NCBI RefSeq assembly: GCF_046569695.1 | Contig: NZ_JBKHUI010000009.1 | Coordinates: 124,001-188,000 of the forward strand | DNA length: 64,000 bases | Direction: 5' to 3' | Origin: Kluyvera sp046569695 | Lineage (GTDB): Bacteria; Pseudomonadota; Gammaproteobacteria; Enterobacterales; Enterobacteriaceae | In this document: positions 44,198 through 52,459 of the stretch, in pieces | How the letters are laid out: every line of letters begins with the position of its first letter | How positions within the stretch are numbered: position 1 is the first letter of the stretch | The notes under the pieces: model-generated | What the model was told of the DNA's origin: nothing | Seen by the model: only the letters and a program-made list of their open reading frames with translations | Databases searched by the model: none | Translations under genes and position numbers: made by a program

Positions 44198-46066
44198 TCA
44201 GAGCGTCGGCTTTACTTCCGGCTCATCTGCAGGATTGCCGCTGTGCTTTCCCTCTTCCGTTCCCTGCCAGCCATGGCGCTGAATCACCGACAGATGGTTG
44301 CGATCTTCGTTGATAATCTCGGTCAGCATCGCGCTGGTGCGTTTAAACGCCGCAGCCCGTGAAGTGTCATCGTTTTCCGCCATCTCCACCATCTCTTCCA
44401 TCAGTTGAGTGTTAAAGCGGCGGAACAGGTCGGCACGCTCGCGCGCCTCATAGGCGCCAAGCCCCAACGACTCCAGCGCCTGACGGCCCGACTTCAGCGC
44501 TCCTTCGAAGGTTTCACGCTCCGGTGCGTCTACGCCTGCCTGACGCAGTTTGATGTAGTGCTCAACGTCGCGGGCGCGAGCAATAATCGTCAGATTCGGG
44601 AAATGCTCTTTCGCCACCTCGGTCAGCTCAAGGCTCGCCTGCGGATCGTCGATGGCGTTAATCAGCACCTCGGCCTTCGCCGCGCCGGCTGACTCCAGCA
44701 GATCGGCCCGCGTTGCATCGCCGTAGAAAACTTTCATATCGAATTTACGCAGCGTATCGACGTGGTCCGGGTCGTGATCGAGCACCACCATCTTCACACC
44801 GCTCGACAGCAATAAACGACCGGTAATCTGCCCGAAACGCCCGAAGCCCGCAATAATCACCCGCGGCTGCTCTTCGTCGATTTCATCCGCTTCGCGGGCA
44901 TCGCCCGCGCTGTTGCGTTTCTCCAGACGGGTCAGAAGCACCAGCAGAATCGGCGTCGCCGCCATCGACAGCGCTACCGCCAGCGTCAATGCCTTCGCCC
45001 ATTCAGGGTCCAGCACGTTGGCCATCTGCGCGGCGCCAAAGACCACGAAGGCAAACTCACTCCCCTGCCCCAGTAGCGCCGCGAACCATAGGCGCTGCGA
45101 GCGCGGCACCTGAAGCGGTTTGGCAATTAGCCACAGCAGCACAGATTTGATCACCAGGAAGCCGACCAGCAGCGTAATAATGCGCAGCGGGTTGTGAATC
45201 AGCGTACCAAAGTCGATGGACATCCCGACGCCGATAAAGAACAGGCCCAGCAGCAGCCCTTTAAACGGCTCGATATCGCTCTCCAGCGCGTGACGGTACT
45301 CAGAGCTTGCCAGCAGCACCCCGGCAAGAAACGCGCCCATCGCCATCGACAGCCCGACCTCTTCCAGCAGTAAACCGAAGCCGAAGACCAGGAACAGGGC
45401 CACGGCGCTGAACACTTCGCGCAGGCCGGAGCGCGCCACGAAGCGTAACAGCGGTCGCGTAACATAACGCCCCAGCATCACCACCAGCGCCAGCGCACCA
45501 GCGACCTTCAGCGCTGAGAACGCAAATGCGCCGAGCGTCGTGGAGCCGCCGCTGCTTGCCAGCAGCGGGATCATCGCGACCAGCGGAATCGCCGCGATAT
45601 CCTGGAACAGCAGCACCGCGAAGGCGCTACGCCCCACCTGCGTCACCGTCAGGTTGCGTTCGTTCATCGCCTGCATGGCAATCGCGGTGGACGACAGCGC
45701 CAGCGTCATGCCGATAAGCTCCGCTACCTGCCAGCGCAGGCCGAGGAAGATGCAGAAGACGCCGATTAACGCGCCGCACAGCACCATCTGCAACAGCCCG
45801 CCGCCAAACACCGAGGCGCGGAGTTTCCACAGGCGCTGCGGGTCCAGCTCAAGGCCAATCACGAACAGCATCAGCACCACGCCAATTTCGGCAAAGTGCA
45901 GAATAGACTCGGCATCGGTCACCAGGCGCAGCCCCCAGGGGCCGATAATGCAGCCAGCAATCAGGTAGCCGAGCACCGAGCCCAGTCCCAGACGGACGGC
46001 GATGGGCACAATCAGCGCCGCGGAGCCGAGATAAATCAGCGCCTGAATTAGCGTATGGCTATCCAT
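44198..46066 (-). CDS. kefC: KefC, glutathione-regulated K+/H+ antiporter
   Basis: Inner-membrane potassium efflux system activated by glutathione adducts, which acidifies the cytoplasm and protects against electrophiles. The ATG at 46066 (MDSHTLIQALIYLG) gives 622 residues (E. coli 620). A CPA2-type membrane domain of about 12-13 segments occupies the first ~380 residues, then the cytoplasmic RCK/KTN domain with RVIIAGFGRFGQ and FYGDATRADLL. It overlaps kefF by eight bases. Charged C-terminal tail ends ADEPEVKPTL. Confidence 0.96.
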   Translation of the reverse strand: MDSHTLIQALIYLGSAALIVPIAVRLGLGSVLGYLIAGCIIGPWGLRLVTDAESILHFAEIGVVLMLFVIGLELDPQRLWKLRASVFGGGLLQMVLCGALIGVFCIFLGLRWQVAELIGMTLALSSTAIAMQAMNERNLTVTQVGRSAFAVLLFQDIAAIPLVAMIPLLASSGGSTTLGAFAFSALKVAGALALVVMLGRYVTRPLLRFVARSGLREVFSAVALFLVFGFGLLLEEVGLSMAMGAFLAGVLLASSEYRHALESDIEPFKGLLLGLFFIGVGMSIDFGTLIHNPLRIITLLVGFLVIKSVLLWLIAKPLQVPRSQRLWFAALLGQGSEFAFVVFGAAQMANVLDPEWAKALTLAVALSMAATPILLVLLTRLEKRNSAGDAREADEIDEEQPRVIIAGFGRFGQITGRLLLSSGVKMVVLDHDPDHVDTLRKFDMKVFYGDATRADLLESAGAAKAEVLINAIDDPQASLELTEVAKEHFPNLTIIARARDVEHYIKLRQAGVDAPERETFEGALKSGRQALESLGLGAYEARERADLFRRFNTQLMEEMVEMAENDDTSRAAAFKRTSAMLTEIINEDRNHLSVIQRHGWQGTEEGKHSGNPADEPEVKPTL

Positions 46067-46592
46067 TGTTGTGCTCCTCCTGCCAGGCCAGTAATCGTTG
46101 TTTGTAGTGTCGCGCCTGCGCCTGCAGCGTCTCTTCGTCGCAGATAAACGTGCAGTGGACGGCAAACGGCGGCAACCATTTCATGCCGCAGTAGACCGCG
46201 GTGGCCTCCAGCGGCTGCCCCAGCACGTCGAAGCCAGGGTGTGAGCCAATATCGAAGTGGCTTTCTCCGCCACCGGTGGTCACTGCCCACATCACGCTTT
46301 TGCCGTGCAGCGCCGTGCCGCCGTGCCCGTAGGCCCAGCCGTGCGCCAGCACTTTGTCCAGCCACAGCTTGAGCAGCGGCGGCGTGCTGTACCACTGCAT
46401 CGGGTGCTGCAGAATGACCAGATCGGCGCGGGAGAGTGCCTCCTGCTCGGCGGCAACGTCGATATTAAAATCGGGATAGAGGTGATAGAGAGAACGGACT
46501 TCAACGCCGTCGAGCGTCCTTACCTGCTCAAGCATCCGCTTATTCGCATGCGAGTGATGCGGATAAGGATGCGCATAAATAATAAGAATCAT
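46059..46592 (-). CDS. kefF: KefF, KefC-activating quinone oxidoreductase
   Basis: Flavodoxin-fold (NQO1-like) ancillary protein needed for full KefC activity and able to reduce quinones with NAD(P)H. It is 177 residues. The FMN-binding start is AHPYPHHSHANKRML, with HPMQWYSTPPLLKLWLDKV and TTGGGESHF as family blocks. It is upstream of and overlaps kefC. In E. coli the yaaU-fix-cai genes come next; here an unrelated MFS gene does. Confidence 0.95.
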   Translation of the reverse strand: MILIIYAHPYPHHSHANKRMLEQVRTLDGVEVRSLYHLYPDFNIDVAAEQEALSRADLVILQHPMQWYSTPPLLKLWLDKVLAHGWAYGHGGTALHGKSVMWAVTTGGGESHFDIGSHPGFDVLGQPLEATAVYCGMKWLPPFAVHCTFICDEETLQAQARHYKQRLLAWQEEHNNG

Positions 46593-46683
46593 GTTTCGCC
46601 TGTGTTACTGCATTATTTTATTCCTGAGTTTAGACAGTTAATGATGACACTTACAGGATCAGTTCACACAACAGCAGGAATTG

Positions 46684-46704
46684 GGGGCGTGAGAGCCACG
46701 CCCC
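46684..46704. terminator. GC-rich hairpin after the MFS gene
   Basis: GGGGCGTG, loop AGAGC, CACGCCCC: perfect 8-bp stem eight bases after the stop of the MFS gene on the minus strand. No U-tract, so termination is only possible. Confidence 0.4.
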
Positions 46705-46711
46705 GGCAGGG

Positions 46712-48025
46712 TCAGGAAGGTTGGTTGGCCGGTTTATCCGCCACCGGCGGTTCGTCAGACGATGCGGCCAGGTCGCACTGTTTCGGCAGGAAGAAGGTGA
46801 TGGTCCCGGCGATAATCAGCGAACCCGCCAGCGCACACACCGCCACGTTCTGACCGTAGAAGTAGATCATCACCCCGACCAGATACGGCCCGCAGAAGCC
46901 GCCCAGGTTACCCAGGCCGTTGATTACGCCACGTGCGCTGCCCGCCACTTCCGGCATGGCAATACGCCCGGGAATCGACCAGAACGGGCTGGTCGCCGCT
47001 TTCAGGAAGAAGCCACACACAACCAGCGCGATATAGGCCCCCACCACATGATCGCGCAGGACCACCGAAGCCAGCAGTGCGGCGGCAAAGCCGTAGAGCG
47101 AAAAGCGAACCCACAAGCGCCGTTTCCCGCTGCGGTCGCTGAACAGGGAGATAATGTAGATCCCGGCAAGCGTGGCGATAAACGGCAGGATAGCCAGCAC
47201 GCCCACGCTCGCCATATTGGCGCCGGTCAGGTTTTTGAGGATGGTCGGCAGCCACAGCGTGTAGCCGTAATCCCCGGTCTGGTAGAAAAAGTTGAGCAGC
47301 ACCAGCTTCATCAATCCGGAGTTGCGGAACACTTCCCGCACCGGCGCGTTGCTGACCGGCGCTTCTGAACGTCGCGCCTCCCGCTCTGCGGTTAACGCGG
47401 TAATCAGATATTCACGCTCACGCGCCGGCAGCCAGCGCGCCTCTTCCGGGCGGTCGCTTATCATCAGCCACCATACCGTCAGTACCACGAACGACAGTAG
47501 TCCTTCGATGATAAACAGCCAACGCCAGTCAAGCGCCGAGATAATCGCCCCGGAGACCGGCGCGGTAAGCATACCGCCCAGTGGGGCGAACATCATCACA
47601 AAGGCGTTTGCACGGCCAATCTCTTTTTCCGGGAACCAGTTGCTGACCATGGTCAGCACCACCGGCAGCATACCGCCCTCGGATACACCAAGGATAAAGC
47701 GCAGCGCCAGCAGCTGGTATTCGTGGGTCACAAAGCCGGTAGCAATCGAGACAATCGCCCACGCCAGCAGCGACCAGGCGATAAAACGCTTACCGCTGCC
47801 GTGTACCGCAATGCGCCCGCCCGGTATTTGCAAAAAGAGATAGCCAATAAAGAATATCCCGCTCGCTACCCCCGCCATCTGGCTGGTAATTCCCAGGTCG
47901 GATTCCATACCGCCGGGCAGCGCGAAGCTGATATTAACCCGGTCCATAAACGAAATAATGCACGCGATGAGAACAGGCGCAATGATGCGCAGCCAGCGAG
48001 TGCCAGGTATTTTCTCATTCATCAT
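46712..48025 (-). CDS. MFS transporter, anion:cation symporter type (probable sugar-acid uptake)
   Basis: Twelve-segment major facilitator of the ACS family (relatives import sugar acids, tartrate, phthalate and similar anions). 437 residues; the first membrane segment block ACIISFMDRVNISFALPGGM and the GYLFLQIPGGRIA motif are typical. The start has two adjacent Met codons. It lies 54 bases downstream of a 2-ketoacid reductase gene on the same strand and next to a ketogluconate/gluconate gene set, so ketogluconate or a related sugar acid is the likely substrate. This is inference from context; the family alone does not fix the substrate. Confidence 0.82.
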   Translation of the reverse strand: MMNEKIPGTRWLRIIAPVLIACIISFMDRVNISFALPGGMESDLGITSQMAGVASGIFFIGYLFLQIPGGRIAVHGSGKRFIAWSLLAWAIVSIATGFVTHEYQLLALRFILGVSEGGMLPVVLTMVSNWFPEKEIGRANAFVMMFAPLGGMLTAPVSGAIISALDWRWLFIIEGLLSFVVLTVWWLMISDRPEEARWLPAREREYLITALTAEREARRSEAPVSNAPVREVFRNSGLMKLVLLNFFYQTGDYGYTLWLPTILKNLTGANMASVGVLAILPFIATLAGIYIISLFSDRSGKRRLWVRFSLYGFAAALLASVVLRDHVVGAYIALVVCGFFLKAATSPFWSIPGRIAMPEVAGSARGVINGLGNLGGFCGPYLVGVMIYFYGQNVAVCALAGSLIIAGTITFFLPKQCDLAASSDEPPVADKPANQPS

Positions 48026-48079
48026 TCATACTCTCTCTCGAGGGGAAGCCATGCTCAGCATGGCGAAAAGAACCGAGGA

Positions 48080-49030
48080 TTAATCAATAGCATTCGGTAA
48101 TGGCGTCGCGTTGAAAAAGGCGTCGACGTTCTTGAACACCACCTCGCTCATCCGCTGACGGGTTTCGTGGGTGGCGCTCGCCACGTGCGGTAGCAGCACC
48201 ACGTTATCCATGGCGATAAGCGCCTCAGGCACGTGCGGCTCTTCTTCATACACATCCAGTCCCGCACCGGCAATGACGCCATTTTGCAGGGCGTGAATCA
48301 GGGCTTTCTCATCCACCAGGGTGCCGCGCGCGATGTTAATCAGCCACGCGTGTTTTGGCATCACGTTAAACACGCTGGCGTCGATCAGCCCGCGGTTTGC
48401 CGCGCCGCCTGAAGCAGCAATCACCAGAAAATCGCTTTCATGAGCCAGGGTGTGCAGGTCGGCGCACCACTGATAGTCAACGTGGTTGAGCTTTTTACGG
48501 TCGGTGTAGAGGATCTCCATATCAAATCCGCTGGCGCGACGGGCAATGGCCTGCCCGATGTTCCCCATGCCGAAGATACCGAGGCGTTTACCGCTAACCT
48601 GAGTCGCCAGCCCCGGCCCCTGCTTCAACCATTTACCTTCGCGAACAAATTTGTCGCCCTGGCAGAGTTGGCGCGCGCCTGCCAGCAGCAGCCCCATCGC
48701 CAGGTCGGCAACGTCGTTGGTCAGCACGCCTGAAGTAATGGTCACGGCAATGTCATGAGCGCGGGTATAGTCGAGATCCACCGCATCGGTTCCGACACCA
48801 AACACCGCCACCAGCCCGGCATTCGGTAGCTGCTCCAGTACGGCGCGGGTGACGCCGATATCACCACGGGTGACCACCGCCTGCACCTGATGGCCGACGT
48901 CGCGTAAGAAAGCCTGCGGGTCAGCCTGTTCATAAAGACGATAGACCTGGAAAGCGGTGGAGAGTTTATCCATCAGGCCGTCTACGACCGGGGCAATCAA
49001 CAGTACCGTGTTTGGGTTTGCAATATTCAT
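48080..49030 (-). CDS. D-isomer 2-hydroxyacid dehydrogenase, probable 2-ketogluconate-type reductase
   Basis: NAD(P)H-dependent reductase of the D-2-hydroxyacid dehydrogenase family, closest in type to 2-ketoaldonate/hydroxypyruvate reductases (GhrB/TkrA). 316 residues. The nucleotide-binding GMGNIG is at residues 154-159; the catalytic triad is R235 (INIARGTLVDE), E264 (YEEEPHVP) and H282 (LLPHVASATHET). Given its neighbours it may reduce 2-ketogluconate to gluconate or 2,5-diketogluconate to 5-ketogluconate. First gene of a two-gene unit with the MFS gene. An ERIC element ends only about 21 bases upstream of its start codon, and the ribosome site (AGGT) is weak. Confidence 0.85.
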   Translation of the reverse strand: MNIANPNTVLLIAPVVDGLMDKLSTAFQVYRLYEQADPQAFLRDVGHQVQAVVTRGDIGVTRAVLEQLPNAGLVAVFGVGTDAVDLDYTRAHDIAVTITSGVLTNDVADLAMGLLLAGARQLCQGDKFVREGKWLKQGPGLATQVSGKRLGIFGMGNIGQAIARRASGFDMEILYTDRKKLNHVDYQWCADLHTLAHESDFLVIAASGGAANRGLIDASVFNVMPKHAWLINIARGTLVDEKALIHALQNGVIAGAGLDVYEEEPHVPEALIAMDNVVLLPHVASATHETRQRMSEVVFKNVDAFFNATPLPNAID

Positions 49031-49051
49031 CGTGTTACCTGTTTAAGCGTT

Positions 49052-49177
49052 TATACACTTCATCCTTCAAGCCGCCTCGGCGTTGGCTGCGCTCGCTCAC
49101 CCCAGTCACTTACTTTAGTAAGCTCCTGGGGATTCACTCGCTTTCCGCCTTGATGCAACTTGAAAGATTTTGTGTAG
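49052..49177. repeat. ERIC element (about 126 bp)
   Basis: The core GTGAATCCCCAGGAGCTTAC...AAGTGACTGGGGTGAGCG (read on the minus strand) is the classical ERIC centre, and the ends TATACACTTCATCCTTCAAG and CTTGAAAGATTTTGTGTAG are inverted. The length fits the canonical 126-127 bp. It lies in the leader of the 2-hydroxyacid dehydrogenase gene. Confidence 0.95.
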
Positions 49178-49221
49178 AGAAATTTGTTACGCCTATCAAA
49201 CGGGTTTTCACGATGTCATTT

Positions 49222-49237
49222 TGCGATCTGCATCACG
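49222..49237. promoter_or_regulatory. CRP-like site upstream of the reductase-MFS unit
   Basis: TGCGATCTGCATCACG: one mismatch in each half of TGTGA-N6-TCACA. It overlaps a perfect inverted repeat CGATCTGC/GCAGATCG (49224-49245). Its core resembles the site at 50585-50600 in front of the divergent unit, consistent with shared catabolite control. Confidence 0.55.
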
Positions 49238-49283
49238 GCAGATCGTGTTAGAACTCCGTGTTACGGATGACGTGATCGTGGAA

Positions 49284-49308
49284 GCAAAAGCCCGCTGGAA
49301 TGCGGGCT
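49284..49308 (-). terminator. Weak terminator downstream of the LacI-type gene
   Basis: Minus strand: AGCCCGC/GCGGGCT stem (49302-49308 and 49289-49295), 6-base loop, then TTTTGC. Lies after the BIME behind the regulator gene. Short U-tract, so efficiency is uncertain. Confidence 0.5.
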
Positions 49309-49344
49309 GGGTGGCAACAATTAAATAACATTACGGCGGTAGCG

Positions 49345-49424
49345 GTAGGCCGGATAAGGCGTTTATGCCGCCATCCGGCAATCTGCTCAGGGCTGCCGGA
49401 TGGCGCTTTGCTTATCCGGCCTAC
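49345..49424. repeat. BIME behind the LacI-type gene
   Basis: Two REP units in inverted orientation (GTAGGCCGGATAAGGCG at the left end, CTTATCCGGCCTAC at the right) so the outer 14 or so bases are complementary. It directly follows the stop codon of the LacI-type regulator. The rest of the 397-base gap 49031-49427 holds the ERIC element, the CRP-like site and the weak terminator; no gene was seen. Confidence 0.88.
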
Positions 49425-49427
49425 CGA

Positions 49428-50420
49428 TCAGATGGTTTCACCCATCGATAAACGATAGTGCAGATCCACCTTCTCAATAGTCGGTAAGCCTTTTATTTTC
49501 TTAATTAAAATCTCGGTGGCGACCTTACCCATCTCAAAGCGTGGCGTCAGAACGCTCGCCAGGCGCGGGCTCACCACCTGACCAATCTCCAGCCCGTGGA
49601 ACCCGGCAATCGCCATCTCCTGCGGCACCGTGATACCGGAAGCGATGCACTCCTGTAACACCCCGACCGCGAGGTCATCGTTGGTGCAGAGAATGGCGTC
49701 CATCTCTTTATACATCTGGCGGGCAAGGGTCATCATGCCGGTGCCAATCGATACCGAAGAGACCTTGTTCGGCGCAATGCGCCCGACGGCCAGACCCGCC
49801 TCTTCCATCGCCCGGCAGTAGCCCGCATAGCGCTGCTCATCGCGAATATCCGACATCGAGCCAAAATAGATAATCTGCTTTTTACCGCTCGCCAGCAGCA
49901 TATTGGTCATATCTAACCCGGCGCGGTAATTATCAAAGCCCACGTTGATGCGGTCGGCGTTATCCGATAAGCCCATCACCTCGGCAATGGGGATTTTCGC
50001 GGCTTTCAGGTATTTCTCCGCCCGCAGCGTATGCACCGATTCGGTTAATAGCAGCGCCTTGACGTTCAGCGCCAGCACGGTAGCAATCTGTTCCTCTTCA
50101 CGCTGGCTGTCGTAATCATAGTTCACCACCAGCGTCTGATAGCCGTGAGCGGTGGTGACCGATTCAATACCGGCCAACACGTCGGAGAAAATCTGGTTAT
50201 TAAAGGAGGGGATCAGCACGCCAATGCGCGGCGCAACGTTACTACTCATGGCGGGATTGTCGGGGTCCGGCTGGTAACCCACCTCTTCAATCACGCTGGC
50301 AATGCGTTCGGCGGTTTCCGGCTTCACCTTCTCGGGCGTGCGTAAATAGCGACTGACGGTCATTTTGGTTACCCCCGCCAGCGCGGCGATATCCTCTAAC
50401 GTGATGCGTTGTACTTTCAT
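49428..50420 (-). CDS. LacI-family regulator, GntR/IdnR type
   Basis: Transcription regulator of 330 residues. The helix-turn-helix is TLEDIAALAGVTKMTVSRYLR at residues 7-27, followed by a hinge and a sugar-binding effector domain that ends with IAGFHGLEIGQ and SVLTPRFEMGKVATEILIKKI. These blocks resemble E. coli IdnR/GntR, which respond to 5-ketogluconate, idonate or gluconate. It is divergent from the idnO-like operon and probably controls it and the reductase-MFS unit downstream of its own gene. Candidate operators are listed separately. The effector is inferred. Confidence 0.88.
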   Translation of the reverse strand: MKVQRITLEDIAALAGVTKMTVSRYLRTPEKVKPETAERIASVIEEVGYQPDPDNPAMSSNVAPRIGVLIPSFNNQIFSDVLAGIESVTTAHGYQTLVVNYDYDSQREEEQIATVLALNVKALLLTESVHTLRAEKYLKAAKIPIAEVMGLSDNADRINVGFDNYRAGLDMTNMLLASGKKQIIYFGSMSDIRDEQRYAGYCRAMEEAGLAVGRIAPNKVSSVSIGTGMMTLARQMYKEMDAILCTNDDLAVGVLQECIASGITVPQEMAIAGFHGLEIGQVVSPRLASVLTPRFEMGKVATEILIKKIKGLPTIEKVDLHYRLSMGETI

Positions 50421-50468
50421 TAGCCCTGCCCGTCATTACCGAAATCCTGTGGCCTATTATGCCAGCAG

Positions 50469-50575
50469 GTTACAAAAAAGAGAAAGCGATAACCTACCGT
50501 CAAAGCCCCGTATGGCGGGGTTTTCGCCCGGTTTTCCTCTTCAGGATCACACATGCTGTAACCCCTTTTTGTAAC
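50469..50575. promoter_or_regulatory. Candidate operator pair of the LacI-type regulator
   Basis: GTTACAAAAA (50469-50478) and its exact complement TTTTTGTAAC (50566-50575) flank a hairpin in the divergent promoter region. The second lies within TGTAACCCCTTTTTGTAACA, which repeats TGTAAC. GntR/IdnR operators in E. coli contain GTTAC/GTAAC halves. By-eye assignment only. Confidence 0.45.
50502..50524. terminator. Terminator-like hairpin inside the divergent promoter region
   Basis: AAAGCCCCG, loop TATGG, CGGGGTTTT: 9 paired positions (one G-U) with A/T tracts on both sides, so it looks like a short bidirectional terminator. It lies between the start codons of the LacI-type gene and idnO. Confidence 0.5.
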
Positions 50576-50584
50576 ATAGTTGAG

Positions 50585-50600
50585 AGTGATCTTCATCACA
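50585..50600 (+). promoter_or_regulatory. CRP site upstream of idnO
   Basis: AGTGATCTTCATCACA: right half TCACA perfect, left half one mismatch to TGTGA, correct 6-base spacer. Suggests glucose (cAMP-CRP) control of the gluconate unit. Confidence 0.7.
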
Positions 50601-50673
50601 GTTTCACCGAGGCAAAACCCGTGAGATAGGGAACATCTTCTTGGCGCATCGGTTCGCAATACAGGACACAGTG

Positions 50674-51438
50674 ATGAACAACTTATTCAGCCTGCAAGGC
50701 AAACGCATTTTAATTACCGGTTCCGGACAAGGTATCGGCTACGTGATGGCTCAGGGATTGGCTCAGTACGGCGCGGAAATCATCATCAACGATATCTCCG
50801 CAGAGCGCGCCGAGCAGGCGGCGATGAAACTCCGCGATGAGGGCGCCACCGCCCATACCGCGGTCTTTAACGTCACCGACCCGGAGTCGGTGGAAAACGC
50901 CATTGCCGATATTGAAGCGCGCATCGGCGCTATCGACGTGCTGTTTAATAACGCCGGTATCCAGCGCCGCCACCCGTTCACCGAGTTTCCGGTGAAAGAA
51001 TGGAACGACGTGATTGCCGTGAACCAGACCGCCGTTTTCCTGGTATCCCAGGCCGTGGCCAAACGCATGATGACGCGCAGCGCGGGAAAAATCGTCAATA
51101 TCTGTTCGATGCAGAGCGAACTGGGGCGCGACACCATCACCCCGTACGCCGCCGCCAAAGGCGCGGTCAAAATGCTGACCCGCGGAATGTGCGTGGAGCT
51201 GGCGCGCCATAACATTCAGGTTAACGGTATCGCCCCAGGCTACTTTAAAACCGCCATGACCCAGGCGTTGGTTGACGATAAAGCCTTTACCGACTGGCTG
51301 TGTAAACGTACGCCAGCCGCCCGCTGGGGCGACCCGCAGGAACTGGTTGGCGCGGCGGTGTTTCTGTCGTCGAAAGCCTCTGATTTTGTGAATGGGCATC
51401 TGCTGTTTGTTGACGGCGGCATGCTGGTTGCCGTTTGA
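50674..51438 (+). CDS. idnO: IdnO-type gluconate 5-dehydrogenase (5-ketogluconate reductase)
   Basis: Short-chain dehydrogenase that reduces 5-keto-D-gluconate to D-gluconate with NADPH. The ATG at 50674 (MNNLFSLQGKRILI) gives 254 residues, the E. coli IdnO length. The nucleotide motif TGSGQGIG is at residues 15-22; NNAGIQRRHPF and the catalytic S...YAAAK (near residue 155-159) are present, and the C-terminal ASDFVNGHLLFVDGGMLVAV matches IdnO closely. First gene of a three-gene unit with gluconokinase and a YhcH protein. E. coli idnD and idnT are missing from this locus. Confidence 0.93.
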   Translation: MNNLFSLQGKRILITGSGQGIGYVMAQGLAQYGAEIIINDISAERAEQAAMKLRDEGATAHTAVFNVTDPESVENAIADIEARIGAIDVLFNNAGIQRRHPFTEFPVKEWNDVIAVNQTAVFLVSQAVAKRMMTRSAGKIVNICSMQSELGRDTITPYAAAKGAVKMLTRGMCVELARHNIQVNGIAPGYFKTAMTQALVDDKAFTDWLCKRTPAARWGDPQELVGAAVFLSSKASDFVNGHLLFVDGGMLVAV

Positions 51439-51453
51439 GTCGGGAGCAAAACC

Positions 51454-51984
51454 ATGGCAGGACAATGCATCATTTTAATGGGCGTCTCCGGCACCGGAAA
51501 AACCACCGTCGGGCAGGCGCTTTCCCAGGCGCTGGGGGCGAAGTTTATCGACGGCGATGACCTTCACCCACGGGCGAATATTGTCAAAATGGCCGCCAGC
51601 CAGCCGCTGGAAGATAGCGACCGTCAGCCGTGGCTGGAGCGCATTGGCGATGTGATCTTTAGCCTCGGGCAGAAAAACGAGTCCGGCGTGCTGGTCTGCT
51701 CGGCGCTGAAAAAGCGCTACCGCGACCAGCTTCGCGCGGGTAATCCGCATCTGCGCTTCCTGTGGCTAACCGGCGACTATGACTGCATTTTGCAGCGGAT
51801 GCAGGCGCGAAAAGGCCACTTTATGCCGGAAGCGCTGCTGCAAAGTCAGTTTGCCGCACTTGAAGCCCCTGACGACCGCGAGCCGGACATTATGCCGGTT
51901 GATATTTCCGGCGATGTTCCGGGCATTGTTGCCCGCTCGCTCACCCTTTTAGCCCATCAACCCGCATCGGGAGTTCCGGCATGA
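51454..51984 (+). CDS. idnK: Gluconokinase (IdnK/GntK family)
   Basis: Phosphorylates D-gluconate to 6-phosphogluconate, feeding the Entner-Doudoroff and pentose phosphate routes. 176 residues. The P-loop GVSGTGKT is at residues 10-17, followed by FIDGDDLHPRANIVKM and CSALKKRYRDQLR, the family blocks. The start MAGQCIILMG resembles IdnK (MAGESFILMG) more than GntK, so the idnK name is favoured but not certain. Fifteen bases after idnO; its stop overlaps the next start codon (ATGA). Confidence 0.92.
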   Translation: MAGQCIILMGVSGTGKTTVGQALSQALGAKFIDGDDLHPRANIVKMAASQPLEDSDRQPWLERIGDVIFSLGQKNESGVLVCSALKKRYRDQLRAGNPHLRFLWLTGDYDCILQRMQARKGHFMPEALLQSQFAALEAPDDREPDIMPVDISGDVPGIVARSLTLLAHQPASGVPA

Positions 51985-52448
51985 TTATCGACACGCTCTA
52001 TAACGCAGAGAAAACCGCCTTTTATCCGCAGGCTATCCGCAAGGCGCTGCGCGCGGTGATCCAGCAGGAGCCGCACACCCTGCCGCCGGGTAAATATACC
52101 GTCGATGGCGATAACCTGTTCTTCAACGTGGTGGAAGGGGAAAGCAAACCGTTGGCCGAGCAGCGCCCGGAGTACCATCGTCAATATATTGATATTCACA
52201 TCGTGCTGAAGGGTGAAGAGATTATTGGGGCAGGAAATAAAGGGCTGGAGATTGTCGAGGACGGTGCCTTTAACGACGCGCACGATATTGGCTTCTGCAC
52301 GCAAATCAGCAGCGAAACGCTGATTCACCTGCACCCGGAAGAGATTGCCATCGTCTTCCCCAGCGAGCTTCACCGCCCTATGGGTAGCCTTGGCGCGGGC
52401 GCGCCGCTGCGTAAAATCATCGTCAAAATTAATAGCGCACTGATTTAA
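51981..52448 (+). CDS. YhcH/YjgK/YiaL family protein
   Basis: A 155-residue protein of the YhcH/YiaL (DUF386) family, related to the beta subunit EbgC, with a cupin-like fold. Members are often co-encoded with sugar-acid or sialic-acid catabolism and may act as anomerases or stabilising partners; the function here is unknown. Visible family blocks include YHRQYIDIHIVLKGEE and FPSELHRP with metal-binding type His/Glu residues. It overlaps gluconokinase by four bases, so it is translationally coupled to it. Confidence 0.85.
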   Translation: MIIDTLYNAEKTAFYPQAIRKALRAVIQQEPHTLPPGKYTVDGDNLFFNVVEGESKPLAEQRPEYHRQYIDIHIVLKGEEIIGAGNKGLEIVEDGAFNDAHDIGFCTQISSETLIHLHPEEIAIVFPSELHRPMGSLGAGAPLRKIIVKINSALI

Positions 52449-52459
52449 ATGTTATGCGC

